Below the pieces are notes generated by a model. The model saw nothing but the letters and a program-made list of their open reading frames with translations. It was not told the DNA's origin and did no database searches. DNA of 64,000 bases from NCBI RefSeq assembly GCF_036010485.1, contig NZ_CP108568.1, positions 5,852,501 through 5,916,500 of the forward strand, written 5' to 3'. The translations under genes were made by a program, and so were the position numbers. This stretch comes from Streptomyces sp. NBC_01198 (lineage in GTDB: Bacteria > Actinomycetota > Actinomycetes > Streptomycetales > Streptomycetaceae). Of this stretch, positions 1 through 8,512 are shown piece after piece. Each line of letters opens with the position of its first letter. Positions within the stretch are counted from its first letter, which is position 1.

Positions 1-2
1 GC

Positions 3-1967
3 GACATGGCCAACTCCCTGCTGCGGGACGCCCAGCAGCAGGGCGGCTGGTGGCCCAAGTGGCCGTCGCAGAACATGACCGGCAACGTCATGAACGGCGA
101 CAACGGCGTGCCGCTGTTCGCGCAGTACGTCGCCTTCGGTGCGACCGGTGTGGACATCAAGGACGCGCTGCCGATCATGAAGAGGGCCGCGACGCAGTCG
201 CAGAAGGTCGGCTGGGGCTGGGTGGAGCGCCCGGGCGTCGAGGACTACGTCAGGCTCGGCTACGCGCCCAACAACAGCACCTCGCAGGGCGACCACGGCC
301 TGCAAGGAGCCTCGGAGACCCTGGAGTGGTCCACCGACGACTTCGCGATCTCGCAGCTCGCGGCCAAGGTCGGCGACCACAAGGCCGCGGCGGAGTACGC
401 GGTGCGCGGCAACAACTGGCAGAACATCTTCGACCCCGCCACCAACTACCTGCGCCCGCGCGACGACAACGGCGCCTTCCCGGCAGGGCCCGGCTTCCAG
501 ACCCCGCCGGCCGGCGCCTTCGGCCAGGACGGCTACGACGAGGGCAACGCGGCGCAGTACAACTGGTCGGTGCAGCAGAACATCGCGGGCCTGGTCGCGG
601 CGATGGGCGGCAACGACAAGGTGATCCCGCGGCTGGACGACTACTTCAGCCAGCTCAACGCGGGCGGCAACGCGCCCTACGACTGGGCGGGCAACGAGAT
701 CGACACCACCGCCCCCTGGATGTACGACTACGTCGGCCAGCCGTGGAAGACCCAGGAGGTCGCCCGGCGGTTCGAGACCGAGCTGTTCACCACCGCGCCG
801 GACGGGCTGCCCGGCAACGACGACAACGGCGCGCTGTCGTCGGAGTACGTGTGGGCGGCGCTCGGCATGATGCCGGCCACCCCAGGCACCCCGACGCTCG
901 CGCTCAACAGCCCGCTGGTCAAGCGGGCGGTGATCAGCCTCGGCAACGGTCACCGGATCACCATCGACGCCCCGAAGGCGGCCGACAACGCTCCGTACGT
1001 CACCGGAATGCGGCTGGACGGGCGGCACTTCGAGTCGACGGCGCTGCCCGCGTCGTTCGCCACCCGGGGCGGCGCCCTGGACGTGGACCTGTCCACCCGG
1101 CCCGACACCCACTGGGCCACCGGCGCCAAGGCGGCACCGCCGTCGTACCGCAGCGGTGAGGTGCCCGCGGTCGGCTATCTGACCCCGACCGGCACCCAGG
1201 TGACCCTGGGCGGCACCAGCCTGCCCGCGACGGTGGGCGTCTCCACGCTGGCCGGGCACGCAGGTGTCGTGCGCTGGAGCGCCGCCTCCGACGTAGCGGG
1301 AGTCACCGTGACCCCGTCGTCCGGCACCCTGGACCTGCGGCACGCCGACCGCGCAACCGTGCCCGTCACCATCGCGGTCGCGGCGGACACCCCCTCGGGC
1401 TACCACCCGGTGACGGTGCACTTCCGCACCGCGGGCGGTACGGCGCTGCCGGGCGGCGCGGTCGTGGTGACCGTACCGGCGGCGGACGGCGCGGCGACCG
1501 CCTGCGACACCCTCGGGGCCACCGACACCGAGTGCGGGCTGCGCTTCCGCGACAACGGCGACGGGCACACCGTGCCGGTCACCCTGGGCGGCCGCAGCGG
1601 GCGGTCGACCACGGACGGCTCGCCGTTCGAGTACTTCGACATCGACAACACCATCGTCCCCGGCGGCGCCTACCAGGCGACCGTCACCATCGACTACTAC
1701 GACCACGGCACCGGCAGCTGGAGCCTGCAGTACGACTCCACGGCGGGCGCGTACAAGCAGTCGCCGTCGGTGGCCAAGACCGGCACCGAGACCTGGAAGA
1801 CGGCGACCTTCACGCTGGACGACGCGGCCTTCCACAACGGTGAGAACGCCGGCAGCGACTTCCGGGTCGCCAACAGCGGGGACACCGGCACCCTCGGCCG
1901 GGTGCACGTGGCGGTCAGCGGCGGCAACGTCCTGGCCCTGCACCTGTGCCCGGACGACGCCGGATGA
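3..1967 (+). CDS. GH92 family alpha-mannosidase, 5' end outside window
   Basis: The reading frame is open from the window edge, so the N-terminus is missing and the first ATG at 6 is probably internal. The visible product is 654 residues. Its first ~350 residues carry the GH92 signature: a PWMYDYVGQPWKTQ segment followed by GNDDNGALS, which in this family holds the catalytic aspartates. GH92 enzymes are calcium-dependent exo-alpha-mannosidases, usually secreted. After the catalytic region there is an Ig-like/NEW3-type stretch (about residues 390-490) and a C-terminal beta-sandwich with one cysteine pair, probably carbohydrate binding. A strong hairpin terminator follows. Family assignment is firm; linkage specificity cannot be read from sequence. 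Confidence 0.9.
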   Translation, partial: DMANSLLRDAQQQGGWWPKWPSQNMTGNVMNGDNGVPLFAQYVAFGATGVDIKDALPIMKRAATQSQKVGWGWVERPGVEDYVRLGYAPNNSTSQGDHGLQGASETLEWSTDDFAISQLAAKVGDHKAAAEYAVRGNNWQNIFDPATNYLRPRDDNGAFPAGPGFQTPPAGAFGQDGYDEGNAAQYNWSVQQNIAGLVAAMGGNDKVIPRLDDYFSQLNAGGNAPYDWAGNEIDTTAPWMYDYVGQPWKTQEVARRFETELFTTAPDGLPGNDDNGALSSEYVWAALGMMPATPGTPTLALNSPLVKRAVISLGNGHRITIDAPKAADNAPYVTGMRLDGRHFESTALPASFATRGGALDVDLSTRPDTHWATGAKAAPPSYRSGEVPAVGYLTPTGTQVTLGGTSLPATVGVSTLAGHAGVVRWSAASDVAGVTVTPSSGTLDLRHADRATVPVTIAVAADTPSGYHPVTVHFRTAGGTALPGGAVVVTVPAADGAATACDTLGATDTECGLRFRDNGDGHTVPVTLGGRSGRSTTDGSPFEYFDIDNTIVPGGAYQATVTIDYYDHGTGSWSLQYDSTAGAYKQSPSVAKTGTETWKTATFTLDDAAFHNGENAGSDFRVANSGDTGTLGRVHVAVSGGNVLALHLCPDDAG

Positions 1968-2017
1968 CCGGCCCGCGCGAACCGACCGCGGCCGGCGGTC
2001 ACTGAGCGCGACGGTGA

Positions 2018-2062
2018 AGCCCCGGCGTACCGGACGGTCCGACCGTCCGGTACGCCGGGGCT
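2018..2062 (+). terminator. Long perfect hairpin after the mannosidase
   Basis: A 45-nt perfect palindrome: 22-nt arms at 2018-2039 and 2041-2062 around a single central base. It lies 50 nt after the mannosidase stop and has no T-run, as is usual for high-GC actinomycete terminators. The rest of the 1968-2349 gap shows only a somewhat AT-richer stretch around 2160-2200, probably the promoter area of the next gene. Confidence 0.8.
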
Positions 2063-2349
2063 GCCCGTTTCCTGCTCCGGCCGTACCTCGCCTGGCCTGC
2101 GGTGATGCCCTTTCGCGCGTCTTGTCGCAATCTTGCCGCGGCCAAGCCGGTACGTTCATCGCATTTAGTCGTATTGTGGTGATCGACAACAAATCAGGCC
2201 GCAGGTGGAAGCAGAGACGGGCGCCCGCGGCCATACGCCGCCGGCGCGCCCTCACCGGGCGCAGGAACCGCCACCGCGTGACGCATCCAGTGCCGAGCCC
2301 GCCGCCCACCGGCGACGGACCGGACCCGCCTACGAGCTCAGGTACCGAC

Positions 2350-2898
2350 ATGCGCATTCCCACCGCACAGCCGACACCCTCGGCCACCGCCCCGGCGCTC
2401 CCGCCGAAGTGGGCGGGCCGGGGCCGGTCCCGCCTTCCGTGGCCGCGCGAGCCCCGGGACGGCGGCGACATGCACCCCGCCGCCAGCGAGGCCGGAACCG
2501 ACGTCGGGATCGGCTGCCTGCCGCTGCCGCACCGGCCCGAGGCCGGCGGTACGGCCCGCAGGTCGGCGCGGGACGTGCTGGCCGAGTGGAAGGTGCCGGA
2601 GGAGACCGCGTCCGACGTCGTTCTGGTGATATCGGAACTGGTCACCAACGCCCTCAACCACGGCCTGCCGGCGGTGTGCCTGCACCTGACCCGGCTGCCC
2701 TGCGGCACCGTACGCGTCGAGGTCAGCGACGGCGGCCCGTGCTGCTCGCCGCCGCAACGCGACCCCGGCGACGGCGGGCGCGGCCTCGCGCTGGTCCAGG
2801 CGCTCGCCCAGGCCCACGGCCGGCACGTGGGCCCTGCGGGCACGCTCGCCTGGGCCGAATTCGCCGGCCCCATCCCGCCCGGCGGCGCCTCGGCCTGA
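2350..2898 (+). CDS. RsbW/anti-sigma-type HATPase protein
   Basis: A 182-residue protein ending in a GHKL/HATPase_c fold as in the RsbW-like serine kinase/anti-sigma proteins common in Streptomyces. The N-box is at residues 96-103 (ELVTNALN), the D-box at 125-130 (VSDGGP) and a G2-like loop at 142-148 (GGRGLAL). The first ~50 residues are Pro/Arg-rich and not conserved in the family. ATG 2350 is used, but ATG 2470 would give a 142-residue protein that keeps the whole domain; neither has a strong ribosome site. These proteins usually bind an anti-anti-sigma partner or a sigma factor, and none is encoded next door. It sits 16 nt before the ROK gene, so the two may be cotranscribed. Confidence 0.75.
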   Translation: MRIPTAQPTPSATAPALPPKWAGRGRSRLPWPREPRDGGDMHPAASEAGTDVGIGCLPLPHRPEAGGTARRSARDVLAEWKVPEETASDVVLVISELVTNALNHGLPAVCLHLTRLPCGTVRVEVSDGGPCCSPPQRDPGDGGRGLALVQALAQAHGRHVGPAGTLAWAEFAGPIPPGGASA

Positions 2899-2914
2899 CA
2901 GCGAGGAGGCCGCC

Positions 2915-4150
2915 ATGTCCGACCCCCAGGACCAACCGCGGACCGGCCAGGTGCCGCAGGCGGAGGTGCGGCAGCACCATCTGAGCGTGGTGCTGCGCCG
3001 CGTGCACACCACCGGTGCCGTCTCACGGTCCGCGCTGACCCGGGCGACCGGGGTCAACCGCAGCACCACGGCGGCGCTGGTCGCCGCCCTGGCCGAGGCG
3101 GGGCTGGTCCGCGAGGAGACCCCGCGCACGCACCGCTCGGCAGGCCGCCCCTCGCCGCTGGTGCTGCCGGTCGCCGAGCGCGCCCAGGTGATCGCCCTGG
3201 AGGTGGGCGTGGAGCGGATCAGGGCCGAGCGGGTGGGCCTGGGCGGCGAGGTGCTTGCCGGCCGTACGCTGCTGCCGCCGGTCGACGGCCCCACCGGCTT
3301 CGAGCAGACCCTGACCCGGCTGACGGGGCTGGTCGAGGAGCTGGGCGAGCCTGCCGCCGAGGGGGCGTGCTGCACCGGTGTCGGCATCGCGGTGCCCGGT
3401 CTCGTCCGGCGGACGGACGGCCTGGTGCGGTTCGCGCCGAATCTGCAGTGGGCCGACCGGCCGCTCGCCGCGGCCCTCGCCGCCCGCCTGGCGCCGCCGT
3501 GGGCCGGGGTGCCGGTCGTCGTGGGCAACGACGCGGACCTCGGCGCCCTCGGCGAGCACGCCCGTGGCGCGGCCCGCGGCTACGAGGACTTCGTCTACCT
3601 GTCGGCGAACGTCGGCGTGGGCGGCGGCCTGTTCTGCGGCGGCCGTCCGGTGCCCGGGCGGCTCGGCTACGCGGGGGAGATCGGCCACATGATCGTCAAC
3701 CCCGAGGGCCGCCGATGCCGTTGCGGTGCCCGCGGCTGCTGGGAGACCGAGATCGGCACGGACGTCATCAGCGAGGCGGCCGGTCTGCCGGTCGCGGAGG
3801 ACCACTCGCTGACCGGCGTCGTCGAGGCGGCCGCGGCGGGCGACGAGCGCGCCGCCCGCGCCCTGGACGACACGGCCCGCTGGCTCGCGGTCGGCCTGGG
3901 CAACCTCGCGGCCGTCCTGAGCCCGCAACTGGTCATCTTCGGCGGCGGACTGCAGGACATCTACCAGGCCACGTCCGACCGGATCGAGCGCTACGGCGCC
4001 ACCACGGGCCTGGCCCGCAGCCGCGCTCCCTACACCCTCCGCAGATCCGCGCTCGCCCACCGCGCCCCGCTGGTCGGCGCCGCCGAACTCGCCTTCGCCC
4101 CGCTGCTGGCCGACCCCCTCGGGCCGGGCCGGCCGCCACCCGTCCGATGA
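2915..4150 (+). CDS. ROK family transcriptional regulator
   Basis: A 411-residue NagC/XylR-type repressor. A winged-helix DNA-binding region lies at about residues 20-80, followed by a ROK sugar-kinase-like fold. The ROK zinc motif is at about 257-277 (GHM...CRCGARGCWE: one His and three Cys), and VVGNDAD marks the phosphotransfer/sugar pocket. Start ATG 2915 has a GAGGAG site 7-8 nt upstream. ROK regulators of this kind sense sugars or sugar phosphates and control uptake or glycoside-use genes, so the upstream mannosidase is a plausible target, but that is inference from position only. Confidence 0.88.
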   Translation: MSDPQDQPRTGQVPQAEVRQHHLSVVLRRVHTTGAVSRSALTRATGVNRSTTAALVAALAEAGLVREETPRTHRSAGRPSPLVLPVAERAQVIALEVGVERIRAERVGLGGEVLAGRTLLPPVDGPTGFEQTLTRLTGLVEELGEPAAEGACCTGVGIAVPGLVRRTDGLVRFAPNLQWADRPLAAALAARLAPPWAGVPVVVGNDADLGALGEHARGAARGYEDFVYLSANVGVGGGLFCGGRPVPGRLGYAGEIGHMIVNPEGRRCRCGARGCWETEIGTDVISEAAGLPVAEDHSLTGVVEAAAAGDERAARALDDTARWLAVGLGNLAAVLSPQLVIFGGGLQDIYQATSDRIERYGATTGLARSRAPYTLRRSALAHRAPLVGAAELAFAPLLADPLGPGRPPPVR

Positions 4151-4311
4151 CCTGGCCCGGCACTGCCGCCGGAGTGCCGCAACGCACGTCGAGGTACGGA
4201 AGTGGTGCGGTTGGCCGCGTGTGCTGCTCGAAGGACGACCGTCCGGAGTGCGGACGGGCTCGTCCTGCCTTCGGAAGTGCACGAATCTGCGACGAATTTT
4301 GCCGCCAAACC

Positions 4312-4339
4312 TTGTGGCGGGATTTCGCCACGGCATAAT
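4312..4339 (+). promoter_or_regulatory. Candidate conservon promoter with inverted repeat in the spacer
   Basis: TTGTGG at 4312-4317 and CATAAT at 4334-4339 are separated by 16 nt, a good vegetative-type promoter 36 nt before the conservon's first start codon. The inverted repeat GTGGCG-N6-CGCCAC (4314-4331) occupies the spacer and part of the -35, where a repressor could act. No binding protein can be named. Confidence 0.45.
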
Positions 4340-4374
4340 CACGCTTCAAGACAGTTCTGGGGTGGGGTCGCGTC

Positions 4375-5727
4375 GTGCTCATTGCATTCATCGGTCTTCT
4401 CGTGGCCGCCGTCATCGGCGGCATCTGGTCGGGCGTCAGACACGTACGGGACGCCCAGCTGGTACGGATGGCGCGCACCACGGTCCAGACCGCGGAAGTG
4501 CGGGCCAAGAACTCGGACGAGCAACTGCGGATCGCGATCGAGGAGTTGCGCTTCCTCGCCGCGGACCGCATCCCGGCCGCCGTGCTGGCGCTGACCCACG
4601 AACACGCGCCCGTGCCCGGCCTGCTGCACCCGCAGGAGGCCAACGCCACGCTGGCCAAGGCGATGCGGGACGTGCTGTCGGCGACCGCCGAGGCCGCCGC
4701 GGGCGAGCGGGACCGGGTCGACGCGGCGGCCCGGGCCGCGATGCGCGGCGCCACCGCCAAGGTGCAGTCGCTGCTCTACCAGACCCAGAGCGTGCTGCAG
4801 GACCTCCAGCACGAGCTGGACGACCCTCGGCTGCTCGAACTGGACTTCCGCAACGAGCTCGCGCTGCGGCGCATTCAGGCCACAGCGGTGCTCTGCGAGG
4901 CCTGGCCCGGCCTGGCCCGCAGCGACTCGCCGCTGGCCGAGGTCGTGATCGGCGCACAGTCCCGGGTGGCCGGTTACGCCAGGATCAAGATGTCCAACCA
5001 CCTGCGCGAGCAGCGCCTCGCGGTGGTGGCACGGGCCGCCGAGCCGCTGGCCATCGCGGTCGCCGAACTGCTGGCCAACGCGACGTCGTACTCGCACCCC
5101 GACACCGCGGTGCCGGTGACGATCCAGCAGAGCGGCGGGCGCGGCGCGCTGATCGTGGTGGACGACGGCGGCATCGGCATGGACGAGGAGACGCTGGTAC
5201 GCGCCCGGCGGCTGCTGGCCGGCCCCGAGGTGCTGCTGCTGACCGAGCTGGGCAACCCGCCGCAGGCCGGATTCGCGGTGGTGGGCCGGCTGGTACGGCA
5301 GTACGGCTTCTCCTGCCATGTCGAGTCCTCGCCGTACGGCGGGGTCCGCGCGATGCTGCGGGTGCCGGCCGAGCTGCTGACCGTACTCGACGAGGAGCAC
5401 ACGCTGTCCGTGCTGGTACCCGCCCCGGCGGAGACCGCGGCCCCGGCCAGGCCCGCCGATGACCCGGCGGCGGACGACGGCCCGGTGGTCGAGGCCACCC
5501 CGCTGCCCTCGCGCCGCCGCCGCAGCCCGAGAACGCCCGCCGCACGCACCGTCGCACCGGTCCCGCCGGCCGCCGAGGCACCCGGGGCGCGCACACCAGA
5601 GCAGGCGGGCGCGCTGTGGGGCGCCCTCCAGGACGGCACCCGCAGCGGCAGGTCCGCGGCAGGGAGCGGCACGACCCCGGCCGGGGGAACCGCCGCAGGC
5701 GACAAGCAAGGAGACGACCGTTCATGA
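4375..5727 (+). CDS. cvnA: Conservon sensor-kinase-like ATPase (CvnA type)
   Basis: A 450-residue membrane-anchored protein with one N-terminal transmembrane helix (residues 2-19) and no large extracellular loop. A helical region runs to about 200, then a histidine-kinase-type HATPase_c domain with N-box near 230-240 (ELLANATSYS) and G1 box near 262 (VDDGGIGMD). The last ~110 residues are disordered, rich in Pro, Ala and Arg. No phospho-acceptor H-box is obvious, as is usual for CvnA. Known conservons assemble CvnA-D as a membrane complex likened to eukaryotic G-protein coupled systems. Start GTG 4375 follows GGGGTGGGG; the stop overlaps the next start as ATGA. Confidence 0.93.
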   Translation: MLIAFIGLLVAAVIGGIWSGVRHVRDAQLVRMARTTVQTAEVRAKNSDEQLRIAIEELRFLAADRIPAAVLALTHEHAPVPGLLHPQEANATLAKAMRDVLSATAEAAAGERDRVDAAARAAMRGATAKVQSLLYQTQSVLQDLQHELDDPRLLELDFRNELALRRIQATAVLCEAWPGLARSDSPLAEVVIGAQSRVAGYARIKMSNHLREQRLAVVARAAEPLAIAVAELLANATSYSHPDTAVPVTIQQSGGRGALIVVDDGGIGMDEETLVRARRLLAGPEVLLLTELGNPPQAGFAVVGRLVRQYGFSCHVESSPYGGVRAMLRVPAELLTVLDEEHTLSVLVPAPAETAAPARPADDPAADDGPVVEATPLPSRRRRSPRTPAARTVAPVPPAAEAPGARTPEQAGALWGALQDGTRSGRSAAGSGTTPAGGTAAGDKQGDDRS

Positions 5728-6149
5728 CCACCCGTCGACCCATGGCAGAGGACCTGGCCTGGGTGCTGGAGCCGCTGCTCGAACTGCCGGGCGTCCAGCA
5801 CGCGTTGATCGCCACCGGCGACGGCCTGCTGGAAGGCTCCTCGCCCGGCCTCGACCGGGCCGCCGCCGAACGGGTGGCCGCGATGACCGCCACTCTGCAC
5901 GCCTCGGCCCGCGCCTTCACCACCGCCTTCACCGAGGTCGAGTCGCCGCGGCTGGCACAGACCGTGGTGGAGTCCGAGCAGGGCTTCGCCATCGTCGTAC
6001 CCGCGGGGCAGAACACCTCGCTCGCGGTCTTCGCCGCGCCGGACACCCAACTCGGCAACATTGCCTACCAGATGCAGGTGCAGGTCGCCGCACTCGCCCG
6101 GGCGATGAGCGCACCCGCCCGCGAGCCGGACGCAGCCGGCCGGCCATGA
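5724..6149 (+). CDS. cvnB: Roadblock/LC7 domain protein (CvnB type)
   Basis: A 141-residue protein almost entirely occupied by a Roadblock/LC7 domain. The pattern starts near residue 12 (LAWVLEPLLELPGVQHALIATGDGL) and ends with the family's NIAYQMQ helix. Roadblock proteins act as partners or activating factors for small GTPases such as MglA; in conservons CvnB is thought to act on CvnD. ATG 5724 overlaps the CvnA stop by 4 nt and has GGAGAC upstream. Its own stop overlaps the next start (ATG 6146), so the pair is translationally coupled. Confidence 0.93.
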   Translation: MTTRRPMAEDLAWVLEPLLELPGVQHALIATGDGLLEGSSPGLDRAAAERVAAMTATLHASARAFTTAFTEVESPRLAQTVVESEQGFAIVVPAGQNTSLAVFAAPDTQLGNIAYQMQVQVAALARAMSAPAREPDAAGRP

Positions 6150-6559
6150 CATCCGGCCGGCCCGGCACTTCAGGAGCGGCCGCCGCGCCGGAGCCGGGGG
6201 CGGCCGGCGGCCGGGGCCGCCGTCTGGTCCCCGCGTATCTGGCCACCGGCGGCCGGGAACGCCCGCGCGGGACGGCCGACTTCGACCGGCTCACCGTGCT
6301 GGTGTCCACCGACCAGGAGCCGCCCGAGATGGACTTCGGGCCGGAACACCGGCGGCTGTGGCTGCTGTTGCGCCCCGGCGCGCTCACCGTGGTGGAGTGT
6401 GCGGCCCATCTGGGCCTGCCGGTCAGCGCCACCGTCTTCCTGGCCGCCGACCTGGTCGGCGGCGGCCACCTGCTCGCCCGGTCCCCGGTCCCCAAGGCCG
6501 AGAAGATCGACCGAACGCTCATCGAGAGGCTGCTCGTTGGACTCCGTGCCCTCCCCTGA
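6146..6559 (+). CDS. cvnC: DUF742 winged-helix protein (CvnC type)
   Basis: A 137-residue DUF742 protein, the third standard conservon component. The N-terminal 30 residues are Gly/Ala-rich. The core (RLVPAYLATGG, then TLxVVExAAHLxLP-like and LAADLVGGGHLLARSP) matches the family's winged-helix-like arrangement. Its molecular role is not settled; it interacts with the other Cvn proteins in studied conservons. The ATG overlaps the CvnB stop by 4 nt, and its own 3' end overlaps the start of CvnD by 23 nt. Confidence 0.92.
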   Translation: MTSGRPGTSGAAAAPEPGAAGGRGRRLVPAYLATGGRERPRGTADFDRLTVLVSTDQEPPEMDFGPEHRRLWLLLRPGALTVVECAAHLGLPVSATVFLAADLVGGGHLLARSPVPKAEKIDRTLIERLLVGLRALP

Positions 6560-7235
6560 ACCGGCGACCGCGCTGGTCGCAGAACCGCGCTCGGAACCGC
6601 GGACCGAGCCGGGACCCGAACCGCGGACCGAGCCGGCGTCCGAACCGCGGACCGGCACCGTCCGCTATCTGCCCTCGACCGGCCAGACCCTGATGAAGCT
6701 GGTCGTCACCGGGCCCTTCGGCGTGGGCAAGACCACGCTGATCCGCACCCTCTCGGAGATCCCCACCCTGCACACCGAGGAGGTGATGACCAGCGCCAGC
6801 ACGGGACTTGACGACCTGCGGGGCCTGCCGGAGAAGTCCACGACCACCGTCGCGGTCGACTTCGGGCGGCTCACCGTCCCCGGCGACCTGGTGCTCTACC
6901 TGTTCGGCACGCCGGGCCAGGAGCGCTTCTTCCCGCTGTGGCAGGACATCGCCCGCGGCGCCCTCGGCGCGCTGGTGATGGCCGACACCCGGCGGCTGGC
7001 CGACTCCTTCCCCGTGATGGACATGGTCGAGGAGCAGGGGCTGCCCTACGCCGTCGCCGTCAACCGCTTCCCCGGCGCGCCCGCGCACAGCGACGAGGTG
7101 CTGCGCAGGCACCTCGACCTGGCGCCCGAGACGCCGCTGGTGCAGTGCGACGCCCGCAACCGCCGCGACAGCATCGGCACGCTCATCGCACTCGCCGAGT
7201 ACGTACTGACCCGACTGCCCGAGGACGCGCCATGA
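6537..7235 (+). CDS. cvnD: Conservon small GTPase (CvnD type)
   Basis: A 232-residue GTPase of the MglA/Rab-like prokaryotic group. Walker A is at about 59-66 (GPFGVGKT), the G3 motif near 124 (GTPGQERF) and an AVNRF segment stands for the guanine-specificity region. Residues ~8-40 are an unusual low-complexity Glu-Pro-Arg-Thr run that repeats EPRTEP-like units. TTG 6537 is preferred because GAGAGG lies 6 nt upstream; GTG 6546 is the alternative. It overlaps CvnC by 23 nt and the P450 by 4 nt. As the nucleotide switch of the conservon it presumably cycles with CvnB. Confidence 0.9.
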   Translation: MDSVPSPEPATALVAEPRSEPRTEPGPEPRTEPASEPRTGTVRYLPSTGQTLMKLVVTGPFGVGKTTLIRTLSEIPTLHTEEVMTSASTGLDDLRGLPEKSTTTVAVDFGRLTVPGDLVLYLFGTPGQERFFPLWQDIARGALGALVMADTRRLADSFPVMDMVEEQGLPYAVAVNRFPGAPAHSDEVLRRHLDLAPETPLVQCDARNRRDSIGTLIALAEYVLTRLPEDAP

Positions 7236-8446
7236 CCGCCGGTACGCTGCCCGCGATGTACGGCGAGGACTTCGCCGCCGATCCCGGGCGCCACTACGAA
7301 CAGCTGCGCGGCCAGGGGCCGCTGGCCCGGGTGGAGATCGCCCCCGGGGCCGAGGCGGTGCTGGTCACCGACTACCAGGCCGCGCTGGACGTGCTGCGCG
7401 ACACCCACACCTTCTCCAAGGACCCGCGGCCCTGGCCCGACACCATCCCCGAGGACTCGCCGGTACGCTCGGTGCTCGGCTACCGCCCCGCGGTGAACTT
7501 CTCCGACGGCGACACCCACGCCCGGCACCGCAAGGTCATCGGCGAGAGCCTCGGCCTGCTCGGCCCGCACCTGCTGCAGACGCAGGTCGCCGACGCCGCC
7601 GCCGGGCTGATCGGCCGCTTCGCCGCCGCGGGCCGCGCCGACCTGGTCACCGGTTACGCCAGGCAGCTGCCGCTGCGGGTGTTCAACACCTGGTTCGGCG
7701 TCCCGGAGGCCGAGGGGGAGGCGCTGGCCGACCGGCTCGCCTCGATGTTCGCCTCGGGCGCCGACGCGCAGTCCGCCACCGCGGAGCTGGCCGAGATCAT
7801 CGGCGGCCTGGTCGCCGACCGCCGGCGGCGCCCGCAGCGCGACCTGACGTCGTACTTCCTCCAGCACCCGGTCGGCCTCGGCGACGCCGAGGCCGTCATG
7901 CAGATCGCGGTCACCTTCAGCGGCGGCTACGAGTTCACCGCCAACCTCATCGCGAACACCCTGCTGCACATGCTCGCCGACCCGCGCTACGACGGTTCCG
8001 TCTACGCCGGGGCCATGACCGCCCACGAGGCCATCAACGAGGTGCTGTGGCGCAACCCGCCGCAGTCCACCTCGTCCGGCTACTACGTGCGCTACGACAC
8101 GACCTTCCACGGGGTGGGCCTGCGGGCGGGCCAGCTGGTGCTGGTCTCCTACGCGGCGGCCAACGGCCAGTCCTCGCCGGGCGGCGAGAGCGACGCGTGG
8201 GGCGCGAGCGAGAGCGCCCACCTGGCCTGGAGCGCGGGCCCGCACAGCTGCCCGGCCCGGCAGCCGGCGCTGCTGATCGCCATCTCGGCCGTCGAGCAGC
8301 TCACCAGCCGCCTGTGCGACATGCGGCTCGCCCGCCCGGCCGCAGACCTGCGCTGGCGCCCCGGCCCCTTTCAGCGCTCGCTGACCGCCCTCCCGGTCAC
8401 CTTCACCCCCTGGGCGCCCAAGCCCCCGGCCCCGACCGAGGAATAG
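7232..8446 (+). CDS. Conservon cytochrome P450, CYP157-like, lacking ExxR
   Basis: A 404-residue soluble P450 overlapping CvnD by 4 nt (ATGA), so part of the conservon operon. The heme-ligand loop reads AWSAGPHSCPARQ with Cys340, a recognisable variant of FGxGxHxCxG. The I-helix has SGGYEFT instead of AGxxT. In the K-helix, where nearly all P450s have ExxR, the sequence is E270-V-L-W-R274, so the Glu-Arg spacing is wrong. Loss of ExxR is a published trait of the Streptomyces CYP157 family, whose members lie in conservons. The substrate is unknown. Annotation as a P450 is firm; catalytic competence is uncertain. Confidence 0.92.
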   Translation: MTAGTLPAMYGEDFAADPGRHYEQLRGQGPLARVEIAPGAEAVLVTDYQAALDVLRDTHTFSKDPRPWPDTIPEDSPVRSVLGYRPAVNFSDGDTHARHRKVIGESLGLLGPHLLQTQVADAAAGLIGRFAAAGRADLVTGYARQLPLRVFNTWFGVPEAEGEALADRLASMFASGADAQSATAELAEIIGGLVADRRRRPQRDLTSYFLQHPVGLGDAEAVMQIAVTFSGGYEFTANLIANTLLHMLADPRYDGSVYAGAMTAHEAINEVLWRNPPQSTSSGYYVRYDTTFHGVGLRAGQLVLVSYAAANGQSSPGGESDAWGASESAHLAWSAGPHSCPARQPALLIAISAVEQLTSRLCDMRLARPAADLRWRPGPFQRSLTALPVTFTPWAPKPPAPTEE

Positions 8447-8512
8447 CCGCCCGCACGCAGGCGCGGGGCGCCACAGCGAGCCGTCGCGCGCCCGCGGTGG
8501 GACGATGGCGGT

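Noticed and set aside
2338..3528. Minus-strand open frame across the HATPase and ROK genes
   Set aside because: The opposite strand carries two recognisable families with proper ribosome sites; this frame has only low-complexity Ala/Arg/Gly text.
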